In this document: positions 32,310 through 35,860 of the stretch, in pieces | Layout: every line of letters starts with the position of its first letter | Numbering within the stretch: position 1 is the stretch's first letter | NCBI RefSeq assembly: GCF_000422485.1 | Contig: NZ_KE383849.1 | Location: 1 to 35,860, forward strand | DNA: 35,860 bases | Direction of reading: 5' to 3' | Source of the DNA: Paenibacillus pasadenensis DSM 19293 | GTDB lineage: Bacteria > Bacillota > Bacilli > Paenibacillales > Paenibacillaceae | Position numbers and translations under genes: made by a program | The notes under the pieces: generated by a model | Seen by the model: the letters and a program-made list of their open reading frames with translations, nothing else | Told to the model about the DNA's origin: nothing | The model's database searches: none

Positions 32310-33398
32310 TTAGTGCACTCGGGCCGACTCCGCGGCGGGCGAGGCGTCGCCCGGCGCGGCCGGCTCCGCTCCGGCTTCTGCCGGCAGTCCGGCAGCCTCC
32401 GGCGCTTCCAGCGCGCCGTCCGGCTGCTCCGAGCCCGCCTCCGCCGCGAAGGCGAAGCGGCCGATTTTGCGGAACTTCATGTACCGATCCTCGACGAGCT
32501 CCTCCGCCGACATCGCGAGCAGCTCCTGCAGATGGCGCCAGACCGCTTCCTTGATCGACTCCGCCTGCTGCTCGTAGTCGCGGTGGGCGCCGCCCTGGGG
32601 CTCCGGCACGACTTCCTCGATGATGCCGAACGACAGCAGGTCCTTGGCGGTGATCTTCATCGCCTCGGCCGCCTGGTCCGCCTTGGAGGCGTCCTTCCAG
32701 AGGATGGATGCCGCGCCGTTCGGCGAGATGACCGAGTAGATCGCGTTCTCGAGCATGAGCACGCGGTTGCCGACGCCGAGCGCGAGCGCGCCGCCGCTGC
32801 CGCCTTCGCCGATGACGACGCAGATGACCGGCACGCCGAGCAGCGCCATCTCGCGCAGGTTGCGGGCGATCGCCTCGGACTGCCCCCGCTCCTCGGCGGT
32901 GTTGCCGGGATAGGCGCCCTTCGTGTCGATGAAAGTGATGATCGGACGGCGGAACTTGTCCGCCTGCTGCATGAGCCTCAGCGCCTTGCGGAAGCCCTCC
33001 GGATGGGGGCTGCCGAAGAAGCGGGCGATATTGTCCTTCGTATCCTTGCCGCGCTGATGGCCGATGACGGTGACCGGCATGCCGTTCAGCTTGGCGAGGC
33101 CGCCGACGATCGCCAGATCGTCCGCGAACAGCCGGTCGCCGTGCAGCTCCAGGAAATCGGTGAAGATCGCTTGGATGAAATCAAGCGACGTCGGCCGCTG
33201 GTGATGGCGGGCCAGATGCATCTTCTCGGCGGCGCCGAGCTCGCTGTAGAGCTCCTCCTCCAGCTGGCGGCAGCGCGCCTCCAGCCGGGCGATCTCGTCG
33301 CTGAAGTCGATGCCCTTGCCTTGGCTGAGCCCTTTGAGCTCCTCGATCTTGCGCCTCAGGTCGCCCAGCGGCTTTTCGAACGGCAGTTCACCCGCCAT
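32310..33398 (-). CDS. accA: acetyl-CoA carboxylase carboxyltransferase, alpha subunit
   Basis: AccA and AccD together transfer the carboxyl group from biotin to acetyl-CoA, giving malonyl-CoA for fatty acid synthesis. The 362-residue product has the N-terminal [13 protein letters not shown] helix, [20 protein letters not shown], the acyl-CoA site [39 protein letters not shown] and the oxyanion-hole [12 protein letters not shown]. About 40 C-terminal residues (from [11 protein letters not shown]) are Ala/Glu/Pro-rich and exceed the usual 310-325 residue length. It overlaps accD by 11 bp, indicating coupled, equimolar synthesis. Confidence 0.96.
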   Translation of the reverse strand: MAGELPFEKPLGDLRRKIEELKGLSQGKGIDFSDEIARLEARCRQLEEELYSELGAAEKMHLARHHQRPTSLDFIQAIFTDFLELHGDRLFADDLAIVGGLAKLNGMPVTVIGHQRGKDTKDNIARFFGSPHPEGFRKALRLMQQADKFRRPIITFIDTKGAYPGNTAEERGQSEAIARNLREMALLGVPVICVVIGEGGSGGALALGVGNRVLMLENAIYSVISPNGAASILWKDASKADQAAEAMKITAKDLLSFGIIEEVVPEPQGGAHRDYEQQAESIKEAVWRHLQELLAMSAEELVEDRYMKFRKIGRFAFAAEAGSEQPDGALEAPEAAGLPAEAGAEPAAPGDASPAAESARVH

Positions 33399-34278
33399 GT
33401 CCCGTTTCCTCCTTCACGGCATGCATGTCAAGCAGGCGCGTCAGCGTGGACTTCATGTCCTTGCGGTGCACGACGCGGTCGAGCTGGCCATGCTGCAGGT
33501 TGAATTCCGAAGTCTGGAAGTTGTCCGGCAGCTTCTGGCGGATCGTCTGCTCGATGACGATGCGGCCGGCAAAGCCGATGAGCGCGCCGGGCTCGGCCAG
33601 GTTGTAGTCGCCGAGCGAGGCGAAGCTCGCCGTGACGCCGCCTGTCGTCGGATCGGTCATGACCGAGATGTACAGGCCGCCCTCGCTTTGGAATTTGGCG
33701 AGCGCGGCGCTCGTCTTGGCCATCTGCATGAGGCTCAGGATGCTCTCCTGCATGCGCGCGCCGCCCGAAGTCGAGAAGATGAGCATCGGCAGCTTGCGCA
33801 GACGCGCCTGCTCGATCGCCCGCGTGATCTTCTCGCCGACGACGGAGCCCATGCTGCCGCTGAAGAAGTCGAAGCTCATGATGGCGACGACGACCGGGAA
33901 GCCCCCGATCGCGCCTTCGCCCGTCACGACGGCGTCCCTCAGGCCGGAGCTCTTCTTCTGCGCTTCGAGCTTGGACGCGTAGCCGGGGAACTCCAGCGGG
34001 TCCTCCGAAATCATGTCGCGGTCGAATTCAGACAAACGTCCGTCATCGAGCGTCATTCCGATGCGCTCCCAAGCGCTCAGCCGGAAATGATGCCCGCAGG
34101 ACGGACATACTTTGTGGTTCTTGTCCAATTCCTTGGAGAATTGGATCGTCGCGCATTTGGGACATTTGTTCATCAAGCCTTCGGGAATGTCCCGCTTCGG
34201 CCTTTCCTGCTGGTCCCCGCGCTCCCTCTCGGAAGGCACGGTGGCGTATTTTCGCTTATGGAACAGGTCCTTGAACAC
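33388..34278 (-). CDS. accD: acetyl-CoA carboxylase carboxyltransferase, beta subunit
   Basis: The beta subunit carries the biotin site of the carboxyltransferase. It has the zinc ribbon CPKCATIQF...CPSCGHHF near the N-terminus, the fold segments [31 protein letters not shown] and [22 protein letters not shown] choose the GTG at 34278, which gives a 296-residue product beginning [16 protein letters not shown], like Bacillus AccD. It has GAGAGGTG six nt upstream. A GTG three codons earlier (34287) sits on top of that site. accA follows with an 11-bp overlap. A small conserved gene lies 41 bp upstream on the same strand. Confidence 0.96.
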   Translation of the reverse strand: MFKDLFHKRKYATVPSERERGDQQERPKRDIPEGLMNKCPKCATIQFSKELDKNHKVCPSCGHHFRLSAWERIGMTLDDGRLSEFDRDMISEDPLEFPGYASKLEAQKKSSGLRDAVVTGEGAIGGFPVVVAIMSFDFFSGSMGSVVGEKITRAIEQARLRKLPMLIFSTSGGARMQESILSLMQMAKTSAALAKFQSEGGLYISVMTDPTTGGVTASFASLGDYNLAEPGALIGFAGRIVIEQTIRQKLPDNFQTSEFNLQHGQLDRVVHRKDMKSTLTRLLDMHAVKEETGHGG

Positions 34279-34319
34279 AAGTGACACCTCTCAAGACGCT
34301 AAGTATAGTCGGGCCGGAA

Positions 34320-34508
34320 TCAGGAATGGAGAATGGACGTCAGCACTTCCTGGACTTCTTCCAGTTCTCCGGACGGCACGAGGATCTCGTACTGCTGCTT
34401 GGACATGTTGATGGGTCTTGTCTGGACGAGGAACCCCTCTTCGGTTAGCCTTCGTTTGATGCTCTCCGCGATCTTCGCCGTAGGCGCGATGTAGATGACC
34501 GTCCACAT
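34320..34508 (-). CDS. small conserved protein upstream of accD (DUF2007-like)
   Basis: The product is 62 residues from the ATG at 34508, which has AGGAGGT seven nt upstream. It reads as a ferredoxin-like fold: strand (WTVIYIAP), helix (IAESIKRRLTEEG), strand (LVQTRPI), strand (YEILVP), helix (LEEVQEVLTSILHS). This fits the DUF2007-like putative signal-transducing proteins. I recall that similar small genes before accD are sometimes labelled glutamate decarboxylase, which a 62-residue protein cannot be. It likely shares a transcript with accDA. Confidence 0.75.
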   Translation of the reverse strand: MWTVIYIAPTAKIAESIKRRLTEEGFLVQTRPINMSKQQYEILVPSGELEEVQEVLTSILHS

Positions 34509-34554
34509 GAAAGGTACCTCCTGATATCCCGGAAACAGGTCACATGATCTCACA

Positions 34555-34584
34555 ATCATAGCATAGGAGAAGTTTTGCTAGCAA
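34555..34584 (-). promoter_or_regulatory. sigma-A promoter of the small gene-accD-accA operon
   Basis: On the minus strand TTGCTA (34579-34584) and TATGAT (34555-34560) are spaced by 18 bp. The -35 lies inside the perfect palindrome TTGCTAGCAA (34575-34584), a possible small operator. Confidence 0.6.
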
Positions 34585-34830
34585 GAAAGGCCTAGGCCGA
34601 TCCGGGCCGAAAGCCGCTAGGGAGAGCGGCTCGGCCGGGGGAGCGGTCCGTCCACCGGCGGCGCGGTCCGTCCACCGGCGGCGCGGGCAGCCGGGGAGCG
34701 GCCTGTCCCGCAGCGGCGCGGACGGCCGCGCTTCGCGGTCCCGGCCGGGGAGCGGCCCGCTTGGCCGCCGGCCGGCGGCAGCTTGCTGCAGGAACGATTC
34801 GCTCCCGCAGCCGCCGATTCCTGCACGCCC
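34585..34830. repeat. GC-rich intergenic region with a perfect 20-bp tandem duplication
   Basis: GCGGTCCGTCCACCGGCGGC occurs twice in direct succession (34643-34662 and 34663-34682). Around it are short hairpins such as GCCGCT/AGCGGC (34613-34630) and degenerate GGGGAGCGGCC copies. I see no gene. Confidence 0.6.
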
Positions 34831-35331
34831 TCAGGCTTTCGTGCCGTCCTCGCTGTAGTCCGTCGCCCTCGGGTCCTGGTGCGCGATCCGGGCCGATGCC
34901 GCCGCGGCCAGTCCGGCCACGAGATCGTCGAGGAAGACGTGGATCTCGCCCGTCGACTTGTCGTTCAGGCGGCTGATGATGCCAGGCTTCACCTTATCCA
35001 GATAGCCGAAGCTCGTCAAGCCGATCATGCCGTACACATGCGTGATGCCCATCGCCAGCGTCTCGTCGACGCCGTACAGCGATTCGTCCTTCTCCATGAT
35101 TCGCTGCAGCGGAGCCGGCAGCAGCCGCTTCTCCGCAAGCTCGTCGAGCGCGATGCCCGTGCAGAGCACATATTGGACTTCGCGCTTGCCCAGCACCGTG
35201 CGCACGCTGTCCACGCATTCGTCCATCGTGAGATGAGGGTTGTAGGGGAGCTGCAAGGAGTGGACGATTTCCGCGACATCCGCTACTGTGACTCCGCGCC
35301 TTTCCAGCCAGCGCTCCAATTCGATGTTCAT
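34831..35331 (-). CDS. phosphatidylglycerophosphatase A-like protein (YutG/PgpA family), copy 2
   Basis: This 166-residue protein is a paralogue of the one at 3286-3840. It shares the pattern LERRGVTVADVAEIVHSLQ, GKREVQYVLCTGIALDELA, DESLYGVDETLAMGITHVYG, GLTSFGYLDKVKPGIISRLN and FLDDLVAGLAAAA. It lacks the first copy's extended charged tail and ends TDYSEDGTKA. The ATG at 35331 has GGGAGG seven nt upstream; ATGs at two and ten codons further upstream are too close to or beyond that site. It is a single-gene unit. The likely role is in phospholipid head-group processing, with the same uncertainty as copy 1. Confidence 0.85.
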   Translation of the reverse strand: MNIELERWLERRGVTVADVAEIVHSLQLPYNPHLTMDECVDSVRTVLGKREVQYVLCTGIALDELAEKRLLPAPLQRIMEKDESLYGVDETLAMGITHVYGMIGLTSFGYLDKVKPGIISRLNDKSTGEIHVFLDDLVAGLAAAASARIAHQDPRATDYSEDGTKA

Positions 35332-35387
35332 CCGCATTCCTCCCGCTTTCCGCTTTGCCAAAGCGCCGACCTGATCTTTCGGGACAG

Positions 35388-35409
35388 GCTGCGGCGCTTG
35401 CGCCGCAGC
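35388..35409. other. perfect 10-bp-stem hairpin upstream of the second PgpA-like gene
   Basis: GCTGCGGCGC (35388-35397) and GCGCCGCAGC (35400-35409) are exact complements with almost no loop. It lies in the leader or promoter region of the minus-strand gene. No T-run is present on either side. Confidence 0.5.
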
Positions 35410-35783
35410 GCCATTCCGCGAAGGAGACAGCCGTAGAGGGACGCGATTCCCGCCTCCCCACCGCCTGCCTATCCGCCGTCAGAGGCGCTCGGCTCGCAGC
35501 CTAAGGCTGCTGTGCTTCCTACTCTATGCACCTGTCCCGCGAAATGTTCCGGAAAAATAGAGCCTCCAAGAGACTGCGGCCGCGTCGATGCGGTACGCCG
35601 ACGAAGCAGAAGGGCGCTCCGCAGCCGCTGCGACGAAGGCACTCGTGCTCGCAGATGCCTATTTCAACCTTCAAGTGAAGGGATAGAAAGGAGGAATGGG
35701 CATCTCATGGATCGCGGCATGTCGTGCGAGGGCGGCGATGCGGAGGTGCGAAGGTTGCTGAATGCGGCGGCTGGGTGCAACGG
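35410..35783. other. intergenic stretch without a supported gene
   Basis: Short inverted repeats occur (GCAGCC/GGCTGC near 35497-35512; CTTCA/TGAAG near 35670). An AAAGGAGG sequence at 35687-35694 is followed by an ATG at 35707, giving a 42-codon frame that ends inside the right-hand repeat. I do not regard that frame as a supported gene. Confidence 0.5.
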
Positions 35784-35860
35784 CTGTCTGTTCCGCTCTG
35801 AGGGCGGCGGCTACGCGCGGTTTTTCCGCGTGTAGCTGTCTGTTCCGCTCTGGGGGCGGC
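35784..35860. repeat. 52-bp hairpin repeat at the right end, about 1.5 copies
   Basis: CTGTCTGTTCCGCTCTG starts at 35784 and again at 35836, a 52-bp period like that at 1-171. The unit contains an 11-bp stem (35810-35820 with 35826-35836, one G-T pair) around a TTTTT loop. Its core CGGTTTTTCCGCG is identical to that of the left-end copies, while the flanks differ. The array continues past the window. Confidence 0.75.

Noticed and set aside
35512-35835. A plus-strand frame, or its 42-codon part from 35707, with an AAAGGAGG sequence upstream
   Set aside because: Its end lies in the repeat array, its composition is that of non-coding GC-rich DNA, and the ribosome-site-like sequence is either too close to or too far from the ATGs.

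Overview
The window looks like a chromosomal segment of a GC-rich, endospore-forming Firmicute, most likely Paenibacillus or a close relative such as Cohnella. Supporting this are three linked GerA-type germinant receptor genes behind a sigma-G-like promoter, a GerM lipoprotein, strong AGGAGG-type ribosome binding sites, and gene orders known from Bacillus subtilis: gerM-rph-rdgB, citZ-icd-mdh and accD-accA with pyk nearby. I see no rRNA, tRNA, CRISPR array, prophage or complete insertion sequence. The content is almost entirely core metabolism and sporulation.

Layout. Positions 1-465 hold a 52-bp tandem hairpin repeat, a terminator and a GC-rich 31-bp repeat, with no convincing gene. Next, on the minus strand, come gerM, rph and rdgB. 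A PgpA-like gene runs divergently from gerM, and its stop codon lies in the CTAG duplication of a 79-bp MITE-like element. Minus-strand genes for a cupin, a metallo-beta-lactamase-fold hydrolase and a methyltransferase follow. The gerA/gerB/gerC-type operon (6570-10154, plus) converges on fni (type 2 IPP isomerase). nagB-nagA (plus) converges on a sugar kinase/DeoR regulator pair (minus). A small four-helix membrane protein with a strong promoter and a palindromic operator lies next to recQ. An uncharacterised gene, a COG3910-type ATPase, a nucleotidyltransferase and a membrane-anchored unknown follow. The TCA operon citZ-icd-mdh (minus) has a CcpC-type box upstream of citZ. ppx/gppA and ppk1 converge on one shared terminator. 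The last block, on the minus strand, is a small conserved protein, accD, accA, pyk, a hot-dog thioesterase and fxsA, plus a second PgpA-like gene. The far right end carries the same hairpin repeat family as the left end.

How the genes work together. citZ, icd and mdh give three TCA-cycle steps. pyk and accDA link glycolysis to malonyl-CoA and fatty acid synthesis, and the PgpA-like proteins would act later in phospholipid synthesis. nagBA feeds amino sugars into glycolysis. ppk1 and ppx make and break polyphosphate. The ger operon and gerM belong to spore formation and germination.

Most genes are confident family assignments. The less ordinary signals are the covarying hairpin repeat at both window ends, the CTAG-flanked MITE-like element, the unknown 15-bp operator at the membrane-protein promoter, and the absence of pfkA between accA and pyk. 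I found nothing I could honestly call a new multi-gene system.
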